The notes under the pieces are model-generated. The model saw only the letters and a list, made by a program, of their open reading frames with translations, was not told the DNA's origin and searched no databases. Source: Pegoplata infirma (lineage: Eukaryota; Arthropoda; Insecta; Diptera; Anthomyiidae). Taken from it: 64,000 nucleotides of DNA. Positions 11,876 through 21,894 of the stretch are shown piece by piece. How positions within the stretch are numbered: the stretch's first letter is position 1; each line of letters begins with the position of its first letter. Where the stretch lies: contig OY992537.1 of NCBI GenBank assembly GCA_963921195.1, positions 76,204,894-76,268,893 on the forward strand. The letters run 5' to 3'. The position numbers were made by a program, and so were the translations under genes.

Positions 11876-12260
11876 TTATAGAAATTTGTTTTCATGATCC
11901 TGATACATAATTTTTATTAGATAAAACATTATTATGTGTCTTAATGACATGACTTTTTTTATTTTTAAAATTTTTTTTAATTTTTTTTTTAATTTTTTAT
12001 AAAACTTTTAACTTTTTCAATTCAATTCAATTCAAAAAGTGGGGGCACATGCCCCCTGTACCAACCCCCTGTATACGTCCATAACGGAATGCACCACAAT
12101 TTCCAAAATTTTAATTCTTGTTTATTTTTTTATGGGCTATCGAGTAAAAATTTCTTTTGTAAAATTTTCAGTACCTGTTCTGAAAGTTTTAATTTTTTAA
12201 AAAAGTAAATTTATCAAAAATCCGGCCACAATTTTTTTTTTTTATTTTTTTTTTTAAGTA

Positions 12261-12580
12261 TAGATCTATCCACACAAAAAAAGTTTAAAAGATAATTTTG
12301 TATTATTATGTATTCGAAAAAATCGCATTTGAATATTGGATTTAATACAAATTCTGTAATTCAATTGTATGTACTCATTTTTTATTGTCAACACTGCGTA
12401 TGAGTAACGAAAATTCTTTGGTTTCGCAAATAAACATTACTCATACGCGGTGTTGACACAATAATATACAAGAGAATTACAGAATTTTTATGAAATCCAA
12501 TACATATTCAAATGCGATTTTCTCGAAAAGTACGAAAAATTATCACCTGATTTTTTTTTTGTGTGGATAGACAAACATCT
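12261..12580. repeat. Palindrome with GTGTGGATAG ends (1)
   Basis: Inverted repeat from AGATCTATCCACACAAAA to TTTTGTGTGGATAGACA. The centre carries TACTCATACGCGGTGTTGAC and its mirror CAACACTGCGTATGAGTAAC. Internal TTCAAATGCGATTTTCTCGAAAA and ACAAGAGAATTACAGA are shared with 12,950-13,215 and, diverged, 34.1-34.3 kb. Confidence 0.8.
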
Positions 12581-12949
12581 AAACTTAAAAAAATATTTTG
12601 TGTAAGATTACACTGTGGAACAAATTCAGGTTAGCAAAAGTTTGGTCGATTCTGAAAATGAGGGGTGAAAATAAAAGCAAAATTAGAATACCAGTATCAC
12701 GGCGTTTGTTTATGTTAGTTCTAATTTTTTTTAATCGACCTTCGAACTTTGCAGTCAAATGCCGATTTTCAGCATATTGTTTATATGTTTTTTTTGCTAC
12801 AACTCCTCTACTAATTGATATTATTTCAATCAGTAAAAGCTAAGTTATTGCTAGAGACCTGTCCAACAATTAAATTGTTTTAAAATATTGTTTTAGAAAA
12901 TTTTTGTGGTGCAAATATAGCCAAAAAACCATATAAACGATATGCTGAA

Positions 12950-13215
12950 AAAATCCAAGATATCATTTTTCATATTTTTTCGAGAAAATTGCATTTAATT
13001 ATGGTATTTCATAAAAATTATGTATTTCTCTTGTATTTTTTTGTGTCAACACCGCGTATGAGTAATGAATGTTTGCGAAACCAACCAATTTTCGTTACTC
13101 ATACGCGGTGTTAACCCACACAAATACAAGAGAATTACAGACATTTTATGAAATACAATATTCAAATGCGATTTTCGCGAAAAATATCCTCTTGATTTTT
13201 TTTTTGTGTGGATAG
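12950..13215. repeat. Palindrome with GTGTGGATAG end (2)
   Basis: Second copy of the 12.3-kb palindrome. Mirrored ACTCATACGCGGTGTT/AACACCGCGTATGAGT blocks flank a GTTTGCGAAACC centre. It ends GTGTGGATAG. Its left end is less complete. Confidence 0.78.
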
Positions 13216-14025
13216 ACAAAAATCTACACTTTGTTTAAAAAATAAGAAAAAAATCTATTAAATATATAAATTTCATTATTTTCTAAGACCATGGCCTTAT
13301 TTTTTATTTTTGTCTATAGGACAAAGAACAGTGGTTAAAAATCGAAATTGTGCAACGCCCTGTGCAGCGGTTAGAAATTTATAAACGAAAATGTAAGCCC
13401 GCCTCAAAATTTTAGTACATTCTACTTAAGCTAAAAATACAAAATGATTTAATTCGACATTTTATTTGTGTTTTTTTTCGCCAAATTATTTTTTCAGTAG
13501 ATTTTTTTTTTAATTGTTTTTCCTTTAAAAAATTTTTACCTTAAAATTTTTTTTTGCGGATTTTTTGTTTTATGAAAATAAATTTTCCGCCGAATTTTTG
13601 TTCATAAAAATAGGGTACAATGTATAAAGATTTTTTCAAAAAACTCTCTTAAAAAAAAATTGTCAAAAAAAGTTTCGGCGGACAAAAAAAATGTTGGTGA
13701 ATTTTTGTGAATTTTAGTGAATAAAAAATGTTGATGAGTAAATTATAGAAAAAAAGAAAATTTACGGGATAAAAATTTTGCGAAACAAAAATTACTCGAA
13801 ATATATGCCACCAAATCTTTAGGTATTTTAGAGTCCTTAATTTCATTTCGTCATCAGAATTGAATTCTATGTCTGGCAATTTATTATTTGGTAAAGAGTA
13901 ACCCCTTTAGTAAAGAACCAACATATGTAACATAAAAATGTGTTACAAGTTGATAGACAAACAAATTACATTCAGATATTGCTAGAAAAGGGATTGAATT
14001 GCACCATGAAAAAATGTTACGAAAA
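13216..14025. other. AT-rich sequence, no gene
   Basis: Runs of T and A with no convincing frame. A 76-codon minus-strand frame (13,649-13,879) is phenylalanine- and isoleucine-rich translation of low-complexity DNA. Confidence 0.5.
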
Positions 14026-14494
14026 AACAAATAAAAAAGTTAAATTCAACTTGGCCGAATCTATGAATACCCTCCACAATGCCTTTTTTAAGTGATAGTA
14101 AACTTTCCAACGTGAAAAAAATAACATATGTTTTTTATCACATAAATTCACGAAAAACCCTTGCCGAAATTCAGTCTTTTGCTCATAACTTTTGAAACAC
14201 TAGACCGATAATGCTGGATTGCAATACCAACCTGACCAGGTAAATGCCCAACATGTATGGCAAACTTCAGGAACATCCGTAAAGTCTTTCAAAAGTTTGC
14301 GTGTTTTCAACAGACAGACAGACGAACGGACAGACAGACGGACGGACGGACGGACGGACATCTCTAGGTCGTCTTAAAATCGATCGAGGATCATGAATAT
14401 ATATACTTTATTGGGTCCTAGACCAATATTTCGAGGTGTTACAAACGGAATGAAAAACGTATATATACCCTCTATCACTAGAGTGTAGGGTATA
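14026..14494 (+). mobile_element. GAATACCCTCC...GAGGGTATA repeat, copy A
   Basis: Begins AACTTGGCCGAATCTATGAA then ATACCCTCCAC. It passes through TTTTGCTCATAACTTTTGAA, an (ACAG/CGGA)n tract at ~14,310-14,360, and GATCATGAATATATATACTT. It ends TATACCCTCTATCACTAGAG then TGTAGGGTATA. The first and last parts form inverted TATACCCTCCAC ends. Other copies lie at 18.0, 20.6-22.0, 58.2 and 60.8-61.95 kb. Non-coding. From general memory, similarly built repeats are very common in higher-fly genomes. Confidence 0.8.
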
Positions 14495-15990
14495 ATAACA
14501 ATAGCGTAATTTTAATAATTCATTTAAAAATGTTATTAAAATTGTGCACGGTTCGCTAGACCGTGCATTTTTTAAATATTGAATAATTTCGTTTAACGTC
14601 TTAATACCCACTTTACACTATTATACTTTTCCATTATACAAATTATACAAGCGCAATTTCACCATGTTAGGGAAATATTTTATTAAATTTTTTTGCCAGA
14701 AATTGTTAACTTATTAGATATGACCTGGTTTCAACCAAAAAGGGATACAAAAATCTTTTAGAAGTTGTGTATAATATAAAAGTGTGATAGAGTAAAAAAG
14801 GTATAAGTACTAACAAATTCGAATGGTAATGATGTGTCATTACCAAGTTTTTGCTGGGATATTACAAAAAAAATTTAAATTTCGATCGAAATTTTTTGTT
14901 AAAAAACAAGGAAAACTGTAAACTATTGGTAAAATGGGAGTTCGAAACTTTTTCTAGTAATTTGACAAGGTTTTCTTTTTAGTGTAGTCATCATTTAATA
15001 GAACGCTAGATTTTTTTTTGTATTTAATTACGTTAGTTATTTCCCTTTAGTGTTTCCCTAATGTAACATTATACAATATTTTAGTTACATTAACTTTAAT
15101 ACAAATCAAAACAGCCTGTCAATTTTATTTTTAATGCAAATTAAATTTTAATAAAGTAGTAAAAAAAACACTAACCAAATTAATTTGTTGCAGTTAATTT
15201 ATAACCGAGGTAAATTATTAACATATAAACCGACATTGATTCACATTAGATAATGGCTCGTGACTTTCCACTGATGACAACAGACTTCCACTCACGCTTG
15301 TGAGCCTATTTCTTGTTACTCTCTTCCAAAAACAAGACCATATTTAATTATTCTCACACTTTCGTGAAACTCACGCAACATTCAAGCATCACAAAATGTA
15401 TGGAACTCATGGATGAATTTTAAAAGTATTAGATAAAATTAGTAAAACTTAAAAAAATTTTGAATAATTTAAAATATTTTGAAATTTCAGAAAAATACAG
15501 TAACATTGTAGAATTCAGGAAAAATAATCAGGTAAATTCTAAATTCTAAAAAAGATTCAGAAAAATTAAGGAAAACTCTGAAAAATCATTAACGATTAGG
15601 AAAAAATCTGTAAAATTCCGTTAAGCTCCGAAATATTGGGGAGTTTTCTGAAAACTTTGGAATTCCTCACTTCAGAATGTAGTACTCATACATGTTTTTT
15701 TTTTGTTATTTTTTAGTATAATAATAAATTAATTATTAATTAAGGCTTACTTTTTTAAACATTGTTTAACGTTTGCATGACTGAAAAAGTTTGATTGTGT
15801 TGGATATTTATAAATTATAATTGTTTATAACATGTTGGCTTTTACCACGAAGTTAATAAATTATTTAAAAAATACATAATTAAATAATGTTTTAAAATTA
15901 TAAAGTGTTAAGTGGCATTAACTAACTTTATGAGTTTTGTTTAGTGAACAAAAATTATATTTTTTCTGGTAGCATTTGCAGGAAATGTAA
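14495..15990. other. AT-rich region with one CCCAGC-type end
   Basis: A segment around 14,820-14,870 (GGTAATGATGTGTCATTACC then AAGTTTTTGCTGGG) matches the outer end of the 15,991-17,160 element. The rest, including 15,240-15,680, shows no gene. Confidence 0.45.
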
Positions 15991-16467
15991 CCCAGCGAAA
16001 CCTTATTACCATGTAATGCATAGACCAAAAATGGAAAAATTTGCTTACCATATACATTACGTTTATCTATTTTTCTTGCATTACGTAATACACTCAAAAA
16101 ATTATGTCATTAACTGTTTGTAGTTTATTTAAAAAGTTTTTCGTTTAGTCGTTTTTAAAAGAAAAAACATTTGTTTGATGTTCAGTTTTTATTAATGACT
16201 ACTTCAGTCCTTTGTTTCAAAAATAAGACACTAAAAAATAAAGACTTTCGCTAACATTTAATTTTTAAAGTCATTTATTTTTGTTCTGTAAGTAAAAACT
16301 ACTGATTATTCTTTAAATTTTTAATGATTTGTGTAAGTAATTTTTTTTTAAATTGTTGGTATTTTTTAATGATATATGATTAGTTTTTATCTACACAAGT
16401 CAGTTATTTGTTTGTAGAAAAAAAATTCAAAAAATTATTTATAGAAATTTAAAAACATATTTGTATC

Positions 16468-16532
16468 AAGTGGCTTTGGCACGATGGGTAGAGTGTCTGG
16501 CCAGAATGTAGTTGATTGCGGGATCGATTCCC
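16468..16532 (+). tRNA. tRNA-like relic (SINE head or pseudo-tRNA)
   Basis: GGCTTTGGCACGATGGGTAG followed by AGTGTCTGGCC resembles a tRNA D-arm with an A box. GCGGGATCGATTCCCC resembles a T-arm with a B box. The acceptor stem does not pair well and no clean anticodon stem can be drawn, so it is not a functional tRNA. It lies inside a MITE. A tRNA-derived SINE head is the best guess. Confidence 0.4.
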
Positions 16533-16569
16533 CAAAATTTTATTAAAAAATTTAAAAAAAAATTCAATA

Positions 16570-16715
16570 GAAAATTGTATAAAATAACCTACGAAATCAT
16601 TAATTTTTAATGTTTTGGTAGGTTATTTTTTTGGAATTTGTTGGTAAAAATAACAGAACTATCATTAATTTTTAATGTTTTCGTAGGTTATTTTTTTCAA
16701 ATTTGTTGGTAAAAA
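16570..16715. repeat. Tandem ~73-bp duplication
   Basis: Two direct copies of ATCATTAATTTTTAATGTTT followed by (T/C)GTAGGTTATTTTTTT and TTTGTTGGTAAAAA. Each contains a short internal palindrome. Located inside the 16,091-16,900 MITE. Confidence 0.7.
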
Positions 16716-17160
16716 AGAATGAAAAAACCGTAATTTTTTAATGTTTAGTGTTATTTATTTTAGAAAATTTTGTCAACAGTAAAAAATAAATGTTGATGTT
16801 TTTAAAACAAATGAATAATTACTGGGATGGTTTTCAATTGTTTATTCACTGGTTTTAAGTGTGTTTTTCTTTTGTTTTTGCCTACAAAATATTTTGAGTG
16901 TACTCACCCATTATTTTGAGTCTCATCCCAAACAAAAAGTAATGGTAAGACATCTATCTGTTCCCATTACTTTTCCCTGTACATCAGGATGAGACCCAAA
17001 ATAATGTGTGCGTATTACGTAATGCATGAAAAATACCAAAAAAGTAATACGCATGGTAAGCGGTAGTGAAAAAATAATGCATATTTTTCCATTTTTTTTG
17101 GACTATTCATTACATGGTAATGCATTATTTACCCGTTACCATTTTTGAGGTTTTGCTGGG

Positions 17161-17995
17161 GAAACGAGACATTACAGACGAAATTCCGCCGCACAGAATT
17201 TTTAAACATTAAGAAAAACCTTAAAATTTATCATACAGCCTTAGTGATCAGTGATCGATTCTAACAATAAGTCATTCCGGTGATGACCATTAGATTTTTG
17301 AAATTTAAATTTCCTAAATTTTTTTGTATAAAAAAGAGCTTCGTGGGCGGGAGTCAACGGAAGTGTGAGTGATTCTTGAATGAGTGCACGTGAGGGTGAG
17401 TTGTCTTAAAATTAATCATGTGTGTGATGTGAGTACACCCAAAAGAAAACGTGTCAAAAAATCTGTAAAATGACTTTCAATTAAGAACAAATTTGTAACA
17501 GATTTTTATGCTGAAATGAATATTTTAGCAGAATTCTCTGCTATTAAGTTTCTGAAAACAGCAGGATTTTTTTAGAATTTTAACTGATTCTGTTTGCCAT
17601 TTTTCACAAAGTTTTTGAGCAGATTTTCAGCACATTATTTTGCTAATTTAACAGATATTTTTTGTTTTCTTTTTTAAGTATTTTTTTTTAATTTTTGCGC
17701 AGATTTTCAGCAGATTATTTGCTAATTTAACAGACATTTATTGTTAACTCTTTTTAAGTATATTTTTAAGTGTCGGCCTTGCGAAAATGAAAATCAAATA
17801 TCCCTATCAGAAATTAAAGTGGACGAATATAAATAGCTCCCGCTTAAATGCGTCACTAAATATCTAAGCTTTAATAATAAATAATGTAAAAGAACATAAG
17901 CAAACAAATCATGCACAAAAGATAATTTTTTGACAGTTTGTTGCTGCTTTTAAAGAAGAGAAGTTCTGCCGTTCATGCACGCAAACGTAACAATA
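17161..17995. repeat. AT-rich region with 75-80-bp tandem duplication
   Basis: GCAGATTTTCAGCA(C/G)ATTAT, then GCTAATTTAACAGA and TTTTTAAGTAT, occurs twice in tandem (~17,617-17,690 and 17,697-17,765). A CACGTGAGGGTGAG stretch lies near 17,387. No gene. Confidence 0.55.
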
Positions 17996-18120
17996 AACAA
18001 GTAGAACTTGGCCGAATCTATGAATACCCTCCACAATGCCCTTAAATCAATAAAAAGATAGTAAATTTTCTAACGTGAAAAAATTAACATTTTTGATTAG
18101 ATATATTTTACTTTGTGTAA
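17996..18120 (+). repeat. GAATACCCTCC repeat, copy B (5' fragment)
   Basis: AACAAGTAGAACTTGGCCG followed by AATCTATGAATACCCTCCAC and CTAACGTGAAAAAATTAACA matches the start of copy A, then diverges. Confidence 0.7.
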
Positions 18121-18623
18121 AAAAACTTTTTTTAGTTGTAATGTACCATTACAAATAACCTACTTAATGATCTATTATATTATAATAATTTCTAATAATC
18201 ATAAATGTCTTTTTCCCCCAACCAACATCAGAACTCAAATACATACCCAACAATTCTATTTTTATAAGAAACAATTATTAGGTAGTGTTTTAAGTATGTA
18301 ATTCACATTGAGTTTGTAAAATCATACACATATAATGTCAATGTTTGGTCACACAAAAGCGAACCAGTTTCGACGTTGATGTCTTAGCTACACTTCGACC
18401 TAAAAACCGAAGTGTTCCTCGAGAATCCGACCCGATTCCAGTTCACCGTAGCGACACGTGCCGTAGATGTGCAAGTAGTTACAAATAGTTTTGTTGTAGT
18501 TAGTTTGATATTTTACGTATTTAACACCCGACTCACCTGTCATTGTTTTCCTCGTGAGTTATAACTATTTTACGTATCGTAATTAAACGACTCACCTGAT
18601 ATTGTTTCCTCGTGAGTTACTTA

Positions 18624-19093
18624 TAGTGCGTTTACAGTGGTTTTCTAATCTAGCTTAAAGTAGATTGTGGCTCCAATCTAGTTTCAATCTATTAGATTGC
18701 CCATACAAATTTATTTTTTTCAATCTAGTAGTTTAGGCTCTAATCGACAAACGCAAATCGGCAAAGTTTGATACAACTATGTATTTATGTTATTTTCATT
18801 TTCCAACACTGAAAAACACCGACACAAAGCCTGCCATTTTGATGACGCCGCAAAGGTTGTTTATTCCGCCGACATTGTTAATTGTAAACGCCGTCACTGT
18901 TCTTGTTAATCATACGGCGACTAATTACCGTCGCTGTCTTTTGACGCAGTCACATAAATTTATTACCAACTTGTTATTTTAAATGCCAATCCTAATCTTC
19001 TCAAATGTAAAAAATGACAATGTAAACGGTAAAGATTACAAAGTAGATTAAAATCGTACTTTACTAGATTAGAATTCCAATGTAAACGCACTA
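18624..19093. mobile_element. TTA-flanked MITE (TAGTGCGTTTACA ends)
   Basis: 470 bp. Inverted ends TAGTGCGTTTACAGTGG and CCAATGTAAACGCACTA continue inward to TCTAATCTAG. TTA lies on each side (18,621-18,623, 19,094-19,096), and joining the flanks restores the array sequence GTTACTTAGA. A 3-bp TTA duplication fits the PIF/Harbinger group. The less AT-rich middle has a 67-codon frame without recognisable similarity. Confidence 0.82.
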
Positions 19094-19621
19094 TTAGATT
19101 ATACTAATCGTATTTAGAACCCGACTCACCTGCTATTGTTTTTTCTCGTGAGTTACCATTCGTAGTTAGATCCCGATCCGACTTAACCCGATTTAATCCA
19201 ACTCACCTGATATTGTTTCTCTCGTGAGTTACTTAGACTTATACTAATCGTATTTAGAATCCGACTCACCTGCTATTGTTTCTTCTCGTGAGTTACCATT
19301 CGTAGTTAGATCCCGATCCGACTTAACCCGATTTAATCCGACTCACCTGATATTGTTTCTCTCGTGAGTTACTTAGACTTATACTAATTGTATTTAGAAT
19401 CCGACTCACCTGCTATTGTTTCTTCTCGTGAGTTACCATTCGAAGTTAGAACCCGATCCGACTTAACCCGATTTAATCCGACATACTAATCGTATTTAGA
19501 ACCCGACTCACCTGCTATTGTTTCTTCTCGTGAGTTACCATTCGTAGTTAGAACCCGATCCGACTTACCCGATTTAATCCGACTCACCTGATATTTTTTC
19601 TCTCGTGAGTTACTTAGACTT

Positions 19622-20019
19622 CATCATCATCATCATTAGCTCTACAACCCGGGGTGGGTCTTGGCTGCCTCCAGTTTTGCTCTAAATAAGTCACGGTCGT
19701 CTGCCATCGTTCTCCAGTTGCTTAGACCAATAACTTGGAAATCATTATTAATCCCGTCACACCATCTCAACTTGGGTCTTCCTCTACTTCTTTTTCCCTC
19801 TGGCACTATTTGCATTACTTTTTTCATTGGATTTGAACTATCGAGTCTATGTACATGTCCAACCCATCTCATGCTTGATATTTTAATACGTTTAACAACA
19901 CTTATATCGTTGTAAAGTATGTTAAGTTCATGGTTATGTCTGGCTCTCCAAACACCGTTTTCACATACGGGGCCATATATTTTGCGTAAAACTTTAGGCT
20001 CAAATGTTTGAAGTTTTTT
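19622..20019 (-). mobile_element. 5'-truncated LINE 3' end, RTE-like
   Basis: A retroposed LINE end on the minus strand, with (CAT)n read on plus (ATG/GAT repeat tail on minus) at 19,622-19,636. It is flanked by the direct repeat TTACTTAGACTT (19,610-19,621 and 20,020-20,031). The target is the 140-bp array. Its coding part is described separately. Confidence 0.85.
19642..20017 (-). pseudogene. C-terminal end of LINE ORF2 (RTE-like), truncated
   Basis: The minus-strand frame is open from the 5' truncation at about 20,017 to a TAG at 19,642-19,644 (about 124 codons), longer than a start-codon search shows. Recognisable elements in order are VLRKIYGPVCENGVWRAR, NHELNILY, SSMRWVGHVHRLD and GKRSRGRPKLRWCDGI, ending AKTHPGL. 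These are typical of the region after the reverse transcriptase in insect RTE-like LINE proteins (family knowledge). The endonuclease and reverse transcriptase are missing, so it cannot move by itself. No stops or frameshifts are seen in the remaining part, so the insertion is fairly young. Confidence 0.8.
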
Positions 20020-21141
20020 TTACTTAGACTTATACTAATCGTATTTATAGTCCGACTCACCTGCTATTGTTTCTTCTCGTGAGTTACCGTTCGTAGTTAG
20101 AACCCGATTTGACTTAACCCGATTTAATCAGACTCACCTGATATTGTTTCTCTCGTGAGTTACTTAGATTTATACTAATCGTATTTAGAGTCCGACTCAC
20201 CTGCTATTGTTTCTTCTCGTGAGTTACCGTTCGTAGTTAGAACCCGATTCGACTTAACCCGATTTAATCCGACTCACCTGATATTGTTTCTCTCGTGAGT
20301 TACTTAGATTATTCTAATCGTATTTAGAGTCCGACTCACCTGCTATTGTTTCTTCTCGTGAGTTACTATTCGTAGTTAAAACCCGATCCGACTCCACGCG
20401 ATCTAATCCGACTCACCTGATATTGTTTCTCTCGTGAGTTACTAAGATTAATACTAACGTGGTTAGACTCGTGCTAGACCCGACTCACCTGATATTGTTT
20501 CTCCTCGTGAGTCATTCGCCCTTGTTAATACACCGACGGATTTCTCGAACCCGACTACTGAAAAAAAAAAAATTATTTGCTAAATTTTTTTTTTTTTGAG
20601 TGTAAAATTTTTTCGAGTGTGATTTTTTTTAGTTTAAAAATATTTTTTAGTGACAAAAATACGTTGTCAAATATTCTTGTGTCTTGACCAATGTTTTAAA
20701 ACATGTTTAACGGCTTTTCAACATGTGAATTTTAGGTGAAACTAATCTGAAATTCATGGTTTTGCTTATAACTTTTGAACCACTAAACCGATATGGCTGA
20801 AATTCAATACGAACTATGCCAGGGGAACGATAAATATATATGCCAAGCGTCATCATCCTCAGATTTTCTTTTCGAAAGTTAGAGTGTTTGTTATCTCGTA
20901 GTTTCTTAAAAACCCCTTGCCGAATTTCAGTCTTTTGCTCATAACTTTTGAACCACTGGACCGATTTCGCTGGATTGCATCATCAACCTGACCAGGTAAA
21001 TGCCCAACATATATGCCAAACTTCAGAAGTCTCAGTTAAGTCTTTTAAAAATTAGCGTGTTTTCTACAGACGGACAGACAGACATACAGACGGACGGATG
21101 GACGGACATCGTTAGATCAACTTAGAATCGATCGAGGATCA

Positions 21142-21894
21142 CTGTTGCCAGATTTAACGATTTCTCTGCATTTTGACGATTTTTACTCCCCAAAATAGCA
21201 AAATGACGATTTGACGATTTTTGCCCAAAAAATGACGATTTTTTTAAAATAACAAAAACCTGTCTATTTTGTCTACTTTTCAAAATTCTTTTAATGAAAC
21301 TTTAGTATTCAATGAATATTTTTTGCTTATTGGTATTTAAAAAAAAGTATCCGCTCATATTTTTGTACAAAAAGGGACAAAGGGAACAAGTGACAGTCAG
21401 AAAAAAAATAATTTTCTAATTAACTTGACCCAACTGCATGACCTTTTCTTTCATAAAAATATTTCATATGTTTAAGAAAGTGAACAAAGAATATAAAGAG
21501 GGAATTACGGAAGTAGGTCCAGTTTTACCAGGAGGAACTTTGTTCTCCCTGGTCTGGTTTTGTCAATTTTCAAACTGAACCATCCAATGGTCATAACATA
21601 TGTTTGAGCCAAACTGCATGGATTAAGCTCTTTTGGTTTGGACTGCATCATGTCTTCAACAGACGGGCGGACATCGCTTGAATGAGTCTTTAATCAATGA
21701 TAGGTTAGGTTGTAAGTGGCTGTTGACGTTTTACGTCAACACACGTAGACTCTGAATAAATATGATAAATATACCTTTTTTTATTTTGACGATTTTTTGA
21801 CGATTTCAGCAAATGGGATGACGATTTTGACGATTTTTTTTATAAAAATCGTACATTTTTGACGATTTTGTACCCAACAATTCTGGCAACCCTG
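21142..21894. mobile_element. Transposon with 10-bp target duplication
   Basis: 753 bp flanked by TCGAGGATCA (21,132-21,141 and 21,895-21,904). Terminal repeats are CTGTTGCCAGA...TCTGGCAACCCTG. Inside both ends are many TGACGATTT copies: the left has at least four, the right at least five. The middle carries TTGTTCTCCCTGGTCTGG and a LINE 3' scrap. No transposase. A 9-10-bp duplication suggests a Mutator-like family, but the end sequence alone does not prove this. Confidence 0.82.
21701..21755 (-). repeat. 3' scrap of the full-length LINE family
   Basis: Reading the minus strand gives AGAGTCTACGTGTGTTGACG, TAAAACGTCAACAGCCAC, then TTACAACCTAACCTA, almost identical to the tail at 44,550-44,614. 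Only about 55 bp survives, inside the 21,142-21,894 transposon. Confidence 0.85.

Larger units (their letters stand above)
10086..12080. mobile_element. Inserted 2-kb element with 12-bp target duplication
   Basis: The direct repeat ATAACGGAATGC (10,074-10,085 and 12,081-12,092) flanks it. The related repeat at 33.9 kb lacks the insertion. The ends are loosely inverted: GGCAACGTATCCAGG against GGACGTATACAGGGGG. The interior holds a poly-C run (~10,186-10,208), a TGATGAAAAAAA array, a block resembling 59.9-60.06 kb, and a short stretch of the 35-bp satellite. No transposase or reverse transcriptase frame is visible. The superfamily is unclear. Confidence 0.78.
16091..16900. mobile_element. Nested TA-flanked MITE (CACTCAAAA ends)
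   Basis: 810 bp, starting CACTCAAAAAATTATGTCAT and ending ATATTTTGAGTG. TA lies on each side (16,089-16,090, 16,901-16,902). The empty site is confirmed by the opposite arm of the host palindrome. Shares the CACTCAAAAAATTATG end with the MITE at 62.9-63.4 kb. Confidence 0.88.
15991..17160. mobile_element. Palindromic element with CCCAGC ends
   Basis: Ends CCCAGCGAAACC and GGTTTTGCTGGG are inverted. The arms share ATTACCATGTAATGCAT, ATGGAAAAAT and GCATTACGTAATAC. The left arm is interrupted by the MITE at 16,091-16,900. When that is removed the left arm matches the right arm through the junction (GTAATA-CTCACCCATTATTTTG versus GTAATACGCACACATTATTTTG read inverted). Non-coding. Confidence 0.82.
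18525..20520. repeat. 140-bp tandem array with ACTCAC/GTGAGT stems
   Basis: Sixteen copies of a half-unit of about 30 bp: ACTCACCTG(A/C)TATTGTTT then CT(T)CTCGTGAGT. They start near 18,531, 18,590, 19,124, 19,201, 19,264, 19,341, 19,404, 19,505, 19,582, 20,055, 20,132, 20,195, 20,272, 20,334, 20,411 and 20,483. Spacing alternates 63 and 77 bp, giving a 140-bp unit that also holds CATTCGTAGTTAGA, CCCGATCCGACTTAACCCG and ACTAATCGTATTTAGAA. Each half-unit can form an ACTCAC/GTGAGT stem. A MITE (18,624-19,093) and a LINE end (19,622-20,019) interrupt it. Later units are more homogeneous than the first two. Confidence 0.9.

Noticed and set aside
18525..20520. CRISPR-like look of short regularly spaced repeats
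   Set aside because: Spacers are themselves repeated, spacing alternates 63/77 bp, the DNA is eukaryotic and there are no cas genes. It is a tandem satellite.
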